Below, one piece after another: positions 48,322 through 57,425 of a stretch of DNA of 64,000 nt. Within the stretch, counting starts at the first letter, position 1. Every line of letters begins with the position of its first letter. The stretch is taken from positions 2,064 through 66,063 of the forward strand of contig NZ_PGTC01000029.1 of NCBI RefSeq assembly GCF_002786295.1, written 5' to 3'. The position numbers and the translations under genes are program-made. This DNA is from Pseudooceanicola marinus (GTDB lineage: Bacteria > Pseudomonadota > Alphaproteobacteria > Rhodobacterales > Rhodobacteraceae). Below the pieces are notes generated by a model. That model saw only the letters and a program-made list of their open reading frames with translations, made no database searches and was not told the origin of the DNA.

Positions 48322-48732
48322 ATGCTCCAGGCCCAGGCCCTCGACGCGCTTTCGGCGCTTGCCAATGAAACCCGGCTGCAGATCGTGCGGCTGCTGGTCG
48401 AACATGGGCCCACGCCCGCGTGCAAGCGTCAGGCCGAAACCGCGCCGAACACGGAGCCGGACGGCGTGCCGGCGGGGGAAATCGCCCGCGCCGTGTCGGT
48501 CACCGCGTCGAGATTGTCCTTTCACCTCAGCGCCCTGGAACAGGCCGGCCTGATCCGGGCCGAACGCCGGGGGCGCCAGGTGCTTTATACCGTGGATCGC
48601 ACCGCCATGGGCGGGCTGATCCACTACCTGCTGAACGATTGCTGCCGGGGCGACCCGCAGGTCAGCGCCTGCTGCCAGCGCCGGGCCGAGGGCGCGACCG
48701 AAAGCCGCGACAGCGGGCTGCAGCTGCCCTGA
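48322..48732 (+). CDS. ArsR-family transcriptional regulator with C-terminal Cys pairs
   Basis: A 136-residue winged-helix protein: ALSALANETRLQIVRLLVEHGP, then an insert with one Cys (PACKRQAETAPNTEPDG), then the recognition helix VTASRLSFHLSALEQAGLIRAERRGRQVLYTVD. The C-terminus carries two Cys pairs (DCCRGDPQVSACCQRR near residues 112-125), a likely metal or arsenite site. It probably represses its own operon and the divergent Atm1-type exporter, but the inducer cannot be read from sequence. Confidence 0.9.
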   Translation: MLQAQALDALSALANETRLQIVRLLVEHGPTPACKRQAETAPNTEPDGVPAGEIARAVSVTASRLSFHLSALEQAGLIRAERRGRQVLYTVDRTAMGGLIHYLLNDCCRGDPQVSACCQRRAEGATESRDSGLQLP

Positions 48733-48738
48733 GGCCCC

Positions 48739-50181
48739 TCAGTCGGATTGCGGCACGGTGAAGACCTGGCCCGGGTAGATCAGGTCGGGATCCCGGATCA
48801 GGGCGCGGTTCGCCTCGAAGACCCGCACGTAGAGGATCCCGTCGCCATAATTCTCCCGCGCGATCGCCCAGAGCGTATTGCCCGGCTGCACCGTCACCTG
48901 GGTCACCGGGCTGGCCTCCAGCGCCTCGGCCACCGTCTCCGACGCCTCGCGTTTGAACGGGGTTTCCACGCGGCTCAGGACCGTGCCGCCCGCGTCGACC
49001 TCATCCACCCGCAGGCGGTAGATCCCGGTGTCCACGTCGGGCAGTTCACTGCGCCAGTTCCCATCCTCGGCGATGCGCGAAGAGGTGATGGGTGTGTCGT
49101 CCAGGTAGATCCGTACAAAGGCGCCGGGCGTGCCGCGCCCCGACAGGACCACGTCGCCGCCGGCGTTGTAGGAAATGGAATCCAGCGCAACATTGTCCAG
49201 AACCTCGGGCGCGCCCGGTTTCTGCAGCACGCGCACGCCATCGGCATCCGACAGCAACACGGTTGGCGCGGCGGCGGGGGCTGCGGCGGCGCCCTCGGCC
49301 AGGGTCCCGGCGGCATCGGCCACGGAGGCCACCGCCTCCCCTGCCCCATCCACGGCGCCGGCGACCACGGCCGAGGCGACATCCCCGGCAGAGGGCGCGG
49401 CGCCCCCGGCGGGCGCGGTCTGCGGCGCCTCCGGGCTGGCGGTCCCATCGGTGGCGGTCAGGGCTGCGGGGGTGTCAGGCGCGCCGGATGGGCCGGCGGC
49501 CATCGCGCCGCCCTCCGCCACAGGCGCGGCGGCCAGCGCCTCGGGCGTGGCGGAAACCGTGGTCTCCCCGGCACCCGTCGCATCTTCGGCCACGGGCGGC
49601 GCAGCGGCCAGCTGTGGTCCCGGCGCTGCCGGGCTAGGCGCCAGGATCACCTCGGCGTCGGACAAGATTTCCGCATCGCCCTCGGGGCTGGTCATGCGCA
49701 GGCTCAGCACGCGTGGCACGTCAGACCGGCCCAGGTCGAGGAAGGTCACGAACTGGCCGTCATTGCCGGCCTCCAGCGTTTCCGAGGCCGCGCCATCGAC
49801 CAGCACCGCCACCGACCAGAGGGGCGCGGCCACGCCGGCCACCAGCGTCGTGCCATCGGAATCGACCCGTACCACGTCGAACCGCGGCGGCGCGATCTCG
49901 GCCACGGCATCATCCTGGGTGGCGGAATCCGGGGTCTCTGCGGGGGCTTCGGCGGTGTCGGTCGGCGGCGTGGATGGCGTCCTGGCCTCGGGCGCGGCGG
50001 CCATCTCGGGCGCCGCGGTTTCGGACAGGGAGGCCTGCTCCGGCGCCGTTGCGTCCCCCGCGCGCGGACCGGACCCGCGCTCCGGGTCGAACCAGCCCTG
50101 CCAGATGGCAACGGCGACGGCCACGACGACCACCGCGCCCCCCGTGAGGGCGGACGTGCCACCATATTTCCCCAACTTCAC
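48739..50181 (-). CDS. LysM-domain protein with single membrane anchor
   Basis: About 480 residues. A start at GTG 50181 (VKLGKYGGTSALTGGAVVVV) has GGGGGG upstream and puts one helix (about 12-30) near the N-terminus; the open frame continues to an ATG at 50247. A low-complexity Ala/Pro/Thr/Glu region (about 35-320) follows, then two Ig-like or beta segments (RVLQKPGAPEVLDNVAL; GRGTPGAFVRIYLDD) and a C-terminal LysM domain (QPGNTLWAIARENYGDGILYVRVFEANR). It likely binds peptidoglycan in the periplasm. Its role is not known. Confidence 0.85.
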   Translation of the reverse strand: MKLGKYGGTSALTGGAVVVVAVAVAIWQGWFDPERGSGPRAGDATAPEQASLSETAAPEMAAAPEARTPSTPPTDTAEAPAETPDSATQDDAVAEIAPPRFDVVRVDSDGTTLVAGVAAPLWSVAVLVDGAASETLEAGNDGQFVTFLDLGRSDVPRVLSLRMTSPEGDAEILSDAEVILAPSPAAPGPQLAAAPPVAEDATGAGETTVSATPEALAAAPVAEGGAMAAGPSGAPDTPAALTATDGTASPEAPQTAPAGGAAPSAGDVASAVVAGAVDGAGEAVASVADAAGTLAEGAAAAPAAAPTVLLSDADGVRVLQKPGAPEVLDNVALDSISYNAGGDVVLSGRGTPGAFVRIYLDDTPITSSRIAEDGNWRSELPDVDTGIYRLRVDEVDAGGTVLSRVETPFKREASETVAEALEASPVTQVTVQPGNTLWAIARENYGDGILYVRVFEANRALIRDPDLIYPGQVFTVPQSD

Positions 50182-50291
50182 GTCAAATCCCCCCGAAAAT
50201 GACCTTTGTTTACCTCTCAGGAAGAGGTTGAGACCATATATCAACACGGACTACACCGGTCAAAAGTACAACACCCGCGGGAGGGTCCGGC

Positions 50292-50849
50292 ATGACGATA
50301 GCATCCATCTGTGTCTATTGTGGCTCACGTCCGGGGCTGGAGCCTGCCTATCTGCATCAGGCAGGGCAGCTCGGACGCCGCCTGGCGGAGATGGAGTGGC
50401 GCCTGGTCTATGGTGCGGGCGACGTCGGCCTGATGGGCGAAGTGGCCCGCACGGCGCGCGAAAACGGGGCGGATCTGTTCGGCGTCATTCCCCAGCACCT
50501 TCTGGGCGTGGAACGCGAGCGCAGCGACCTGTCGCGCCTGGTGGTCACCCAGACCATGCACGAGCGCAAGAAGGTCATGTTCATGAACTGCGACGCCGCC
50601 GTGGTCATGCCGGGCGGCGCGGGTACGCTGGACGAGTTTTTCGAGGTGCTGACCTGGCGCCAGCTGGGGTTGCACCAGAAACCCATCGTCCTGATGAACA
50701 TCGGCGGCTACTGGTCGCCCCTGATCTCCATGCTGGAACAGATGGCCGCCCAGGGGTTCGCCGATCCGGCCATGCTGCACTCGGTCCGGGTGGTGGAGGA
50801 CGCCGATGGCGCCATCGACAGCCTGGCGCGTCACTTCGACCAAGGCTGA
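50292..50849 (+). CDS. LOG-family protein (TIGR00730 type)
   Basis: A 185-residue Rossmann-like protein with the family motif PGGAGTLDEFFEVLTW and GAGDVGLMGEVA. Members release ribose 5-phosphate from nucleoside monophosphates; plant and actinobacterial relatives make cytokinin. Which nucleotide is used here is unknown. The start has GGGAGGG upstream. It is divergent from the LysM gene. Confidence 0.88.
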   Translation: MTIASICVYCGSRPGLEPAYLHQAGQLGRRLAEMEWRLVYGAGDVGLMGEVARTARENGADLFGVIPQHLLGVERERSDLSRLVVTQTMHERKKVMFMNCDAAVVMPGGAGTLDEFFEVLTWRQLGLHQKPIVLMNIGGYWSPLISMLEQMAAQGFADPAMLHSVRVVEDADGAIDSLARHFDQG

Positions 50850-50935
50850 TCGTTCAGGGCTGACACCGCCTGCCCGACGCAAAACGCCGCCGGGCGCGTC
50901 GGCGCTCCGGCGGCGTGGACGGGGGAGAGCGGGGA

Positions 50936-51406
50936 TCAGGCCCCGGCCAGATCGGCCTTCACCTGGTCCTCGATCTCATCCACGGGATGGTTGGTCAGGG
51001 TCTTCGGCACCTCGCCGATGACCTTCTGCGCCACCTCCTGGTGGATCTTCTTGCGCAGCTCGCCCAGCACCTTGGGCGGTGCCACCAGGACGATCTTGCC
51101 AAAGTCGCCGCGATGCGCCCGCTTGTAGAGCATCTCGGCCAGCTCATCGGCGAAGCGCTCCTTGGCCAGCTCGTGCCAATCGGTGTCATCCACCGCGGAT
51201 CGCTGGCCGACGCCGGTGTCGTGCATCCGGCCGGGGCGGTTGGCGGACTGGTCGTAATCGCTCGGGTTTTCCTGTTCCTTCTTGCGCACCACTTCGAGGA
51301 AGGGATCCTCGCCGTCGGTCACGTTGCGCAGGAACAGGGCCTTCTCGCCATCGGCCACCAGGACCCAGGCGTCATGGGGAAGTTCGCTCACCTCGGCTTT
51401 GGTCAT
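50936..51406 (-). CDS. Host-attachment family protein (baeRF-like)
   Basis: A 156-residue soluble protein starting MTKAEVSELPHDAWVLVADGEKALFLRN, with RPGRMHDTGVGQRSAVDDTDWHELAKERFADELAEML and IVLVAPPKVLGELRKKIHQEV. This is the 'host attachment protein' family named from an Agrobacterium locus; its structure resembles archaeal eRF1-like domains. Start at 51406 overlaps the upstream gene stop by 1 base (TGATG). The cellular role is not established. Confidence 0.82.
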   Translation of the reverse strand: MTKAEVSELPHDAWVLVADGEKALFLRNVTDGEDPFLEVVRKKEQENPSDYDQSANRPGRMHDTGVGQRSAVDDTDWHELAKERFADELAEMLYKRAHRGDFGKIVLVAPPKVLGELRKKIHQEVAQKVIGEVPKTLTNHPVDEIEDQVKADLAGA

Positions 51407-51636
51407 CACACCTTCTCCTTGTCGCCGCTGCCATCCTGATCCTGGGCCAGGGGACGGGTTGCACCTGTGGCGGTGCCGCTGACGCGCTTTTCCTCATCCC
51501 GGGTGCCGACCTTGCGCTGGATCTCGCCGCCCTTGCGACCCTGGGCCTCGGGGGCCTCTTCCATCTCTTCCGGGGCGACGCCCAGAACCTCTTCGGTGTC
51601 GCGGCTCATATCCTTGGATCTTGCACGCTCTGCCAT
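51406..51636 (-). CDS. Small charged hypothetical protein (76 residues)
   Basis: ATG at 51636 has a strong ribosome binding site (AAGGAGG, 6 bases upstream) and the frame ends in a TGATG overlap with the host-attachment gene, so they form one unit. The protein is almost free of hydrophobic stretches and rich in Glu, Lys, Arg and Gly (MAERARSKDMSRDTEEVL ... GDKEKV). It is likely disordered or stress-related. No family recognised. Confidence 0.7.
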   Translation of the reverse strand: MAERARSKDMSRDTEEVLGVAPEEMEEAPEAQGRKGGEIQRKVGTRDEEKRVSGTATGATRPLAQDQDGSGDKEKV

Positions 51637-51732
51637 GATGTCCTCCTTCGGTAGTCCGCCCGTCGACCGGGCGGGTTCACCAGAAAAACGCATGGGGAAA
51701 CGGGAGGTTCCGTGGTGAACCTCCCGATGAGC

Positions 51733-52776
51733 CTAGTCTAGCTCGCCGCAGTCTTCCTTCACCTGCTTTTGCGCACCGTGGCGCGCCCCGGCGTCTAAAC
51801 ACTGCTGATGGACATAGGATCGAGCCCAGGCCGTGCCCTCGGTCCAGTACCGCCAGGTCGTCGTACGCCCATTCGCACCCAACTCGACCCGACCGATCTC
51901 CCGGTTCTCCTCGATCACCTTGCGGGTCAGGGACAGCAGACGCTTGAGCCGACGTTCCCCCGAGGCCCCGTCATCCAAGCTGGGCTGCCAGTAGGTCGTG
52001 CCATCGACGTAGAAGTCCTTCAACTGCTCACGCAGGTCCGCACAGGCGCCCTTTGCGACCCGCTGGGTCGTGACCGTCTGCGGCGCGGTCGTCCCCTCCA
52101 GGAACTGAAGTTGCGCCATGAGGGTCGGCGTGCTCTTAGTCACCGGGCAGGCATGTGCCACGCTGCGTACGAAGATATGGGTCATGTCCCGGAAGGTCGC
52201 CGCAGCCTTGCGCAGCGCCGGGGCCTGATCTCTCAGCTCGAAGATCGAACCCAGTAGCCCCGTGATCGACTCCAGGTCGAAACTGTCGATGTCGAGCCGA
52301 ACGCCGATGTTCTCGGTCATGCGGTAGGACAGATCCCCCAGCTCGCGCTGCACCTCCAGCGACAGTGTCTCGAAGCTCAGGCTTGTTCTCTCAATGTTAG
52401 CGGGCAGTCCACCGGCATCGTTCTCCCCGTCCGCGTCCATCGGCGGATAGGTGCAGAACTCCAGCCCCGCGCTGTCATAGCCGCAATTCTGTACCGCCAC
52501 GGCCAGCGCCTCCAGCGCCTCCCAGGCCTCTCTCACATCCTCCGCCGCATCCTGGGCGGACTCCGCATCATAGGCGGCCGTCAGGGCCAACGGCGCGGCG
52601 AAGAAGAAGAACGTCCGATACCTGTCAACATGCTGTGCCGGCGTCACCGCCTTCTGGTAGCGATCTGCCTGGACGGCGACATAGCCGCCAGGCGAATAGA
52701 TCTCATCGCGCACCACGTCGCAGGCGCTCAGGCCAAGAAATATGGCCGGAGCCATGAAAATAAGTCGATCAATCAT
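51733..52776 (-). CDS. Predicted lipoprotein of unknown function
   Basis: A 347-residue protein with a lipoprotein signal: MIDRLIFMAPAIFLGLSAC, Cys near residue 19. It then has FFFFAAPLALTAAYDAESAQDAAEDVREAWEALEAL (possible membrane-associated helix) and mostly helical text, with Cys residues that could pair (NCGYDSAGLEFC). A start four codons upstream (52788) is possible. I do not recognise the family. GC is lower than in the neighbours. It is next to sodB on the same strand but separated by a terminator. Confidence 0.65.
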   Translation of the reverse strand: MIDRLIFMAPAIFLGLSACDVVRDEIYSPGGYVAVQADRYQKAVTPAQHVDRYRTFFFFAAPLALTAAYDAESAQDAAEDVREAWEALEALAVAVQNCGYDSAGLEFCTYPPMDADGENDAGGLPANIERTSLSFETLSLEVQRELGDLSYRMTENIGVRLDIDSFDLESITGLLGSIFELRDQAPALRKAAATFRDMTHIFVRSVAHACPVTKSTPTLMAQLQFLEGTTAPQTVTTQRVAKGACADLREQLKDFYVDGTTYWQPSLDDGASGERRLKRLLSLTRKVIEENREIGRVELGANGRTTTWRYWTEGTAWARSYVHQQCLDAGARHGAQKQVKEDCGELD

Positions 52777-52897
52777 CTGTCTCTCCAAAATAATGCAGCT
52801 ATTTTGGAGGAAGGCAGGCCATCTTGCGCAAGCGTTTCAACTTTCTGACGTGACCCAGCGTCACCTTTTGTGACCCTGGCGCCACAAAAAGCGGCCT

Positions 52898-52936
52898 AAA
52901 AAACAACGCCCCCGTACCGTTTCCGGCCGGGGGCGT
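52898..52936 (-). terminator. Terminator of sodB
   Basis: On the minus strand ACGCCCCC (complement of 52929-52936) pairs with GGGGGCGT (complement of 52906-52913) across a 15-base loop and is followed by TTGTTTTTT. Confidence 0.8.
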
Positions 52937-52978
52937 CTGAAAGGGCGGGCCACGCAGGGCCCGCGCCGCGTCACGCGA

Positions 52979-53578
52979 TTACATGCGCGAGGCGACGTTT
53001 TCCCAGTTCACCAGCTTGTCGAGGAAGTTCGACAGGTAGGCGGGGCGCTTGTTGCGGAAGTCGATGTAGTAGGAATGTTCCCACACGTCGCAGCCCAGCA
53101 GGGCGGTCTGGCCGAAGCACAGCGGGTTCACACCGTTCTCGGTCTTGGTGACCTTCAGCGCGCCGTCGGTATCCTTCACCAGCCAGCACCAGCCGGAGCC
53201 GAACTGGCCCGCGCCTGCGGCGGAGAAATCTTCCTTGAACTTGTCGACCGAACCGAAGCTCTCGGTGATGGCCTTCTCCAGCTCGCCGGGCATGCCGGTC
53301 TGTTCCGGGCCCATCATTTCCCAGAACTGGTTGTGGTTCCAGAACTGCGAGGCGTTGTTGAAGATGCCATTCTGGGCGACGGCATTGGCGTCGTAGGTGC
53401 CCTTGATGATCTCTTCGACGGACTTGCCTTCCCACTCGGTGCCGGCAATGGCCTTGTTGCCGTTGTCGACATAGGCCTTGTGGTGGATGTCGTGGTGGTA
53501 CTCCAGCGTCTCCTTGGACATGCCGAGCGATTCAAGCGCGTCGTGGGCATAGGGAAGATCGGGAAGTTCAAAAGCCAT
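52979..53578 (-). CDS. sodB: Superoxide dismutase (Fe/Mn family)
   Basis: A 199-residue enzyme that starts MAFELPDLPYAHDALESLGMSKETLEYHHDIHHKAYV. It has the metal site residues typical of the family: His in YHHDIHH, His in FWNHNQFW, and Asp and His in DVWEHSYYIDF. It turns superoxide into oxygen and hydrogen peroxide. The Phe/Gly pattern resembles FeSOD more than MnSOD, but the metal cannot be decided from sequence alone. The start has a GGGAGG-type site (complement of 53579-53584). Confidence 0.96.
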   Translation of the reverse strand: MAFELPDLPYAHDALESLGMSKETLEYHHDIHHKAYVDNGNKAIAGTEWEGKSVEEIIKGTYDANAVAQNGIFNNASQFWNHNQFWEMMGPEQTGMPGELEKAITESFGSVDKFKEDFSAAGAGQFGSGWCWLVKDTDGALKVTKTENGVNPLCFGQTALLGCDVWEHSYYIDFRNKRPAYLSNFLDKLVNWENVASRM

Positions 53579-53728
53579 GGGAGGGCCCCCTTTCCTGGAA
53601 TTGGTTTAACTTCTGCGCCTAGATGTTATCCGAAGCGGCGGAACGTCAAGGGATTATACCGGTGCTTTCGTGCACATCGGCCTGTTTGGAAACATGACCT
53701 ACGCCGGATAACCATTTGATAGTACGAA

Positions 53729-53755
53729 AAAAGGGGCGGTCGCGCCGCCCCTTTT
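53729..53755 (-). terminator. Terminator of soxG
   Basis: AAAAGGGGCGG (53729-53739) pairs with CCGCCCCTTTT (53745-53755) around a TCGCG loop; on the minus strand the stem is followed by a T run (complement of AAAAAA). Confidence 0.85.
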
Positions 53756-53787
53756 GAAACTCCATCCGCCAGCGAAGGCCGCGAAAT

Positions 53788-54378
53788 TCAGCCGAAAAGG
53801 CCGACCTCGCTGCCGGGCCGCGCCGCGTCGCGCAGCAGGGTGAAGACGTAATCGGCCACCGAGCGGAAACAGACCACCTCGATCCGGCCGGGCGCCGGCA
53901 TCCAGATCGCCGCCGAGACCTGCCCGATGCGCGACCGGCGGAAGCTGCCCGCCGGAAAGGCCGCGGGCGACAGATCCACCGGCGCCAGTTTCGCCGCCAC
54001 CTCACGCACCAGCCCGTCGGGGCCCGAAAGCGAGAAGAGCGCGCGCGCCTGGCTGACATCGGTGTAGTTCAGTGCCGGGTCGGTCAGCGTCGCATCGAGC
54101 TGGCCAAGCGCCTTGGCGTGTTCGTCCCAGGGAGTCATCACCAGCAGTTCGTCCGGCGACATCCAGGCGATGCAGTGTTCGCCGTTCAGCGCCACCTGCC
54201 CCTGCCCCGGCATGTCGACCGCCGCCAGCCCCGTGGCCGCGTTCTTCAGCGCCTTGGCCGACAGATCGCCACGCAGGGTGAACATGGCGCGCAGGGGTTC
54301 CTCCGCCACGCGGACGTAGCCGTCGAAGGCCGCGCCGCCAAGCGCCAGAACCGGCGCGGGTCCCGAAAGATCAGACAT
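53788..54378 (-). CDS. soxG: Sarcosine oxidase gamma subunit
   Basis: A 196-residue protein with the SoxG pattern: an early LRGDLSAKALKNAATGLA, AWMSPDELLVMTP, a middle region that ends DLSPAAFPAGSFRRSRIGQVSAAIWM, and CFRSVADYVFTLLRDAARPGSEVGLFG. It resembles part of the aminomethyltransferase fold. It overlaps the soxA stop by a few bases and ends the soxDAG part of the operon. Confidence 0.92.
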   Translation of the reverse strand: MSDLSGPAPVLALGGAAFDGYVRVAEEPLRAMFTLRGDLSAKALKNAATGLAAVDMPGQGQVALNGEHCIAWMSPDELLVMTPWDEHAKALGQLDATLTDPALNYTDVSQARALFSLSGPDGLVREVAAKLAPVDLSPAAFPAGSFRRSRIGQVSAAIWMPAPGRIEVVCFRSVADYVFTLLRDAARPGSEVGLFG

Positions 54379-57300
54379 TCTGCTTCTCCCCGTCCTTGTC
54401 GTAGAACACCGGCTCGACGACCTTGGCCGCCACCGGGGTGGTGCCCAGGCGCGTGACCTCGACGGTCTCTCCGGCGCGGCTCAGGCCGCCCTTCAGCAAC
54501 GCCATGGCGATGCCCTTCTTCAGCGTCGGCGAATAGTAGGTGGAGGTGATCCGCCCCTGCATGTTGCGCTGACCCTTGTCGTTGTCGCCCGCATCCAGGA
54601 TGTAGGCGCCATCTTCCAGCACCGCGCCATCCGCGACCTCCAGGCCGACGAGCTTCCAGCGGTCGGGATTCAGCGCCAGATGCTGCCGCTGCTGGCCCCG
54701 CTTGCCGATGAAGTCGTCCTTCTTCTTCGAAATCGCCCAGTCGAGGTTCAGGTCCTGCGGTATCACCGTCCCGTCGGTTTCGTCCCCGATCATGATGAAG
54801 CCCTTCTCGGCGCGCAGGATGTGCAGCGCCTCGGTGCCATAGGGCGCCACGCCGAAGCCGTGGCCGGCCTCATAGAGGGCCTCCCACAGGGCGCGGGCCT
54901 GACCGGCGGGCACGGAGATCTCGTAGCTGAGCTCGCCAGAGAAGCTGATCCGGTAGATCCGGCAGGGGATGCCGCCCACGACTCGGTCCGCCCAGGCCAT
55001 GAAGGGCAGCTCTTCCTTGGAGATGTTGGGAGTGCCCAGCACCTCCAGCAGTTGCCGCGCCATCGGGCCGACAACGGCGATCTGGCCGTATTGTTCGGTC
55101 ACGTTGGCCACATGCACCTGCAGGTCCCACCATTCGGTCTGCAGCCATTCCTCCATGTGGGCATGGATGGTGTCGGCGCCGCCGGTGGTGGTGTGGCACA
55201 GGAAGGTGTTCTCGTCGATCCGGGCAACCACGCCGTCGTCGATCAGGAACCCGTTTTCGTTGCACATCAGCCCGTAGCGGCAGCGGCCCGGTTTCAGGTT
55301 GGACATCATGTTGGTGTAGAGCAGATCCAGGAACTTGCCCGCATCAGGCCCCTTCACGATCAGCTTGCCCAGGGTCGAGGCGTCCAGCAGCCCGACCTTT
55401 TCACGCACCGTCAGCACCTCGCGGTTCACCGCGTCATGGGTGCTTTCGCCCGCTTTGGGGAAGCAGAAGGGACGGCGCCAGTGGCCGACCGGCTCCCACT
55501 GAACGCCATGGCTTTCGTGCCAGTCGTGGATCGGCGTGCGGCGCAGCGGCTGGAAGGTTTCCCCCCGGCCCTGCCCGGCCAGCGCGCCCATCGAGACGGG
55601 CGTGTACGGCGGGCGGAAGGTGGTGGTGCCGACCTGCGGGATCGCCTCACCCAGGCTGGCCGAGAGGATCGCCAGGCCGTTGATGTTGCTGAGTTTCCCC
55701 TGGTCGGTCGCCATGCCGAGCGTGGTGTAGCGCTTGGCGTGTTCGACGCTCTCGTAGCCCTCCTGGGCGGCCAGTTGGATGTCGCTGACCTTCACGTCGT
55801 TCTGGTAGTCCAGCCAGGTCTTCGCGCGTTTGTCATAGCTGGCGCCCGCGGGCATCAGCCAGACGGCGGCCAGCGGGATCTCGGACACCTCGTCCACCTG
55901 CCAGCTTTGCGCCACCGGCGCCTCGAAGCCCGCGGCCTCGGCAGCCGCCAGACCGGCTCGACCGGCATCGACGATCACCTCCGACAGCAGCAGCGCCCCA
56001 TTGGAGCTTCCGGCGCAGAGGACGAAGCCCTTGCCGTCGGCGCCCGTGGGGGCCTTGTCGGGATCGGGGCGGAACATGGCGTGCGTCTCGTCCCAGATCA
56101 GCTTGCCACCGCAGTGGGACCACAGGTGCACGATGGGCGACCAGCCGCCCGACATGGCGACCACGTCACAGGCCACCGTCTCGATGGTCGACCCGCTGCC
56201 GTTCTGGGCGCAGACCTCGACTCCGGTGACGCGCTTAGCGCCCAGCACCTTGGCCACGGCCTTGCCGGCCTCGACACGGATGCCCGCGGCCCGGGCCTGT
56301 TCGGCCAGGGCACCGCCGCCGGCGGCGCGGGCGTCCAGGATCACCGGCACCTCCAGCCCCTCGGCCTTCATCGCCAGGGCGGTGCGGTAGGCGTCGTCGT
56401 TGTTGGTCACCACGACCACCCGGTCACCCGGGGCCACGCCGTAGTTCACCGCGTAGTCGCGCACGGCCGAGGCCAGCATGACGCCGGGGACGTCGTTGCC
56501 CGCGAAGGACAGCGGCCGTTCGATGGCGCCGCCGGCGACCACGATCTGCGAGGCCCGGATGCGCCACAGCCGGTGACGGGGGCCGGACTTGTCGCTGAGG
56601 TGGTCCGTCAGGCGTTCATAGCCCAGGACGTAGCCATGATCGTAGACACCGGCGCCCATGCAGCGCAGGCGCAGGGTGACGTTGGGCATCGCCTCCAGCT
56701 CCGCGACCAGGTTGGCCACATGCGTTTCCGCCTCTTCGCCGGCGATCTTGCCACCGTCGACGGGCGCCCGCCCGCCCCAATGGGCGGTCTGTTCCAGCAG
56801 CAGCACCCTGGCCCCGGCCCGGCCCGCTTCCAGCGCGGCGGTCAGGCCCGCGACGCCGCCGCCGACCACCAGCACGTCCGCGAAGGCGTAGAGGTGTTCG
56901 TAGCTGTCCGCGTCCTTGTCCTTCGGCGCCTTGCCCAGACCCGCGGCCTGGCGCACGATCGGCTCATAGACCTTTTCCCAGAAGCTGCGCGGCCAGAGGA
57001 AGGTCTTGTAGTAGAACCCCGCCGGGAAGAAGCGCGACATCTTCGCGTTGATCGCCCCCACGTCAAACTCCAGGCTCGGCCAGTGGTTCTGGCTTTCGGC
57101 CTGCAGCCCGTCGAACAGCTCCTGCATGGTGGCGCGCTGGTTCGGTTCGAACCGTCCGCCGGTGCCGATGCCCATCAGGGCATTGGGCTCTTCCGAGCCC
57201 GAGGCCACGACACCGCGCGGACGGTGATACTTGAAGCTGCGCCCCATCATCACTTGGTCGTTGGCCAGGAGGGCCGAGGCGAGCGTATCGCCTTCATAGC

Positions 57301-57385
57301 CCTTCAGGCGCTTGCCGTTGAAGGTAAACTCGCGCATCGCGCCGCGGTCGATCAGGCGACCGCCCTGTGCAAGCCTGCTGCTCAT
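54371..57385 (-). CDS. soxA: Sarcosine oxidase alpha subunit
   Basis: A 1004-residue protein. The N-terminal 100 residues form a 2Fe-2S-like or 'opine-oxidase' start (MREFTFNGKRLKGYEGDTLASALLANDQ); then an NAD-binding domain (VLVVGGGVAGLTAALEAGRAG near residue 176), and a C-terminal aminomethyltransferase/GcvT domain (from about 610) that passes the methyl group to tetrahydrofolate. With SoxB, SoxD and SoxG it turns sarcosine into glycine and 5,10-methylene-THF. The start at 57385 (MSSRLAQGGRLIDRG) was chosen by family and lies close to the soxD stop. Confidence 0.96.
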   Translation of the reverse strand: MSSRLAQGGRLIDRGAMREFTFNGKRLKGYEGDTLASALLANDQVMMGRSFKYHRPRGVVASGSEEPNALMGIGTGGRFEPNQRATMQELFDGLQAESQNHWPSLEFDVGAINAKMSRFFPAGFYYKTFLWPRSFWEKVYEPIVRQAAGLGKAPKDKDADSYEHLYAFADVLVVGGGVAGLTAALEAGRAGARVLLLEQTAHWGGRAPVDGGKIAGEEAETHVANLVAELEAMPNVTLRLRCMGAGVYDHGYVLGYERLTDHLSDKSGPRHRLWRIRASQIVVAGGAIERPLSFAGNDVPGVMLASAVRDYAVNYGVAPGDRVVVVTNNDDAYRTALAMKAEGLEVPVILDARAAGGGALAEQARAAGIRVEAGKAVAKVLGAKRVTGVEVCAQNGSGSTIETVACDVVAMSGGWSPIVHLWSHCGGKLIWDETHAMFRPDPDKAPTGADGKGFVLCAGSSNGALLLSEVIVDAGRAGLAAAEAAGFEAPVAQSWQVDEVSEIPLAAVWLMPAGASYDKRAKTWLDYQNDVKVSDIQLAAQEGYESVEHAKRYTTLGMATDQGKLSNINGLAILSASLGEAIPQVGTTTFRPPYTPVSMGALAGQGRGETFQPLRRTPIHDWHESHGVQWEPVGHWRRPFCFPKAGESTHDAVNREVLTVREKVGLLDASTLGKLIVKGPDAGKFLDLLYTNMMSNLKPGRCRYGLMCNENGFLIDDGVVARIDENTFLCHTTTGGADTIHAHMEEWLQTEWWDLQVHVANVTEQYGQIAVVGPMARQLLEVLGTPNISKEELPFMAWADRVVGGIPCRIYRISFSGELSYEISVPAGQARALWEALYEAGHGFGVAPYGTEALHILRAEKGFIMIGDETDGTVIPQDLNLDWAISKKKDDFIGKRGQQRQHLALNPDRWKLVGLEVADGAVLEDGAYILDAGDNDKGQRNMQGRITSTYYSPTLKKGIAMALLKGGLSRAGETVEVTRLGTTPVAAKVVEPVFYDKDGEKQNV

Positions 57386-57425
57386 CGCGCCCCTGCTCCT
57401 TTGCTCGTCGAAATTCCGGTCCGGC

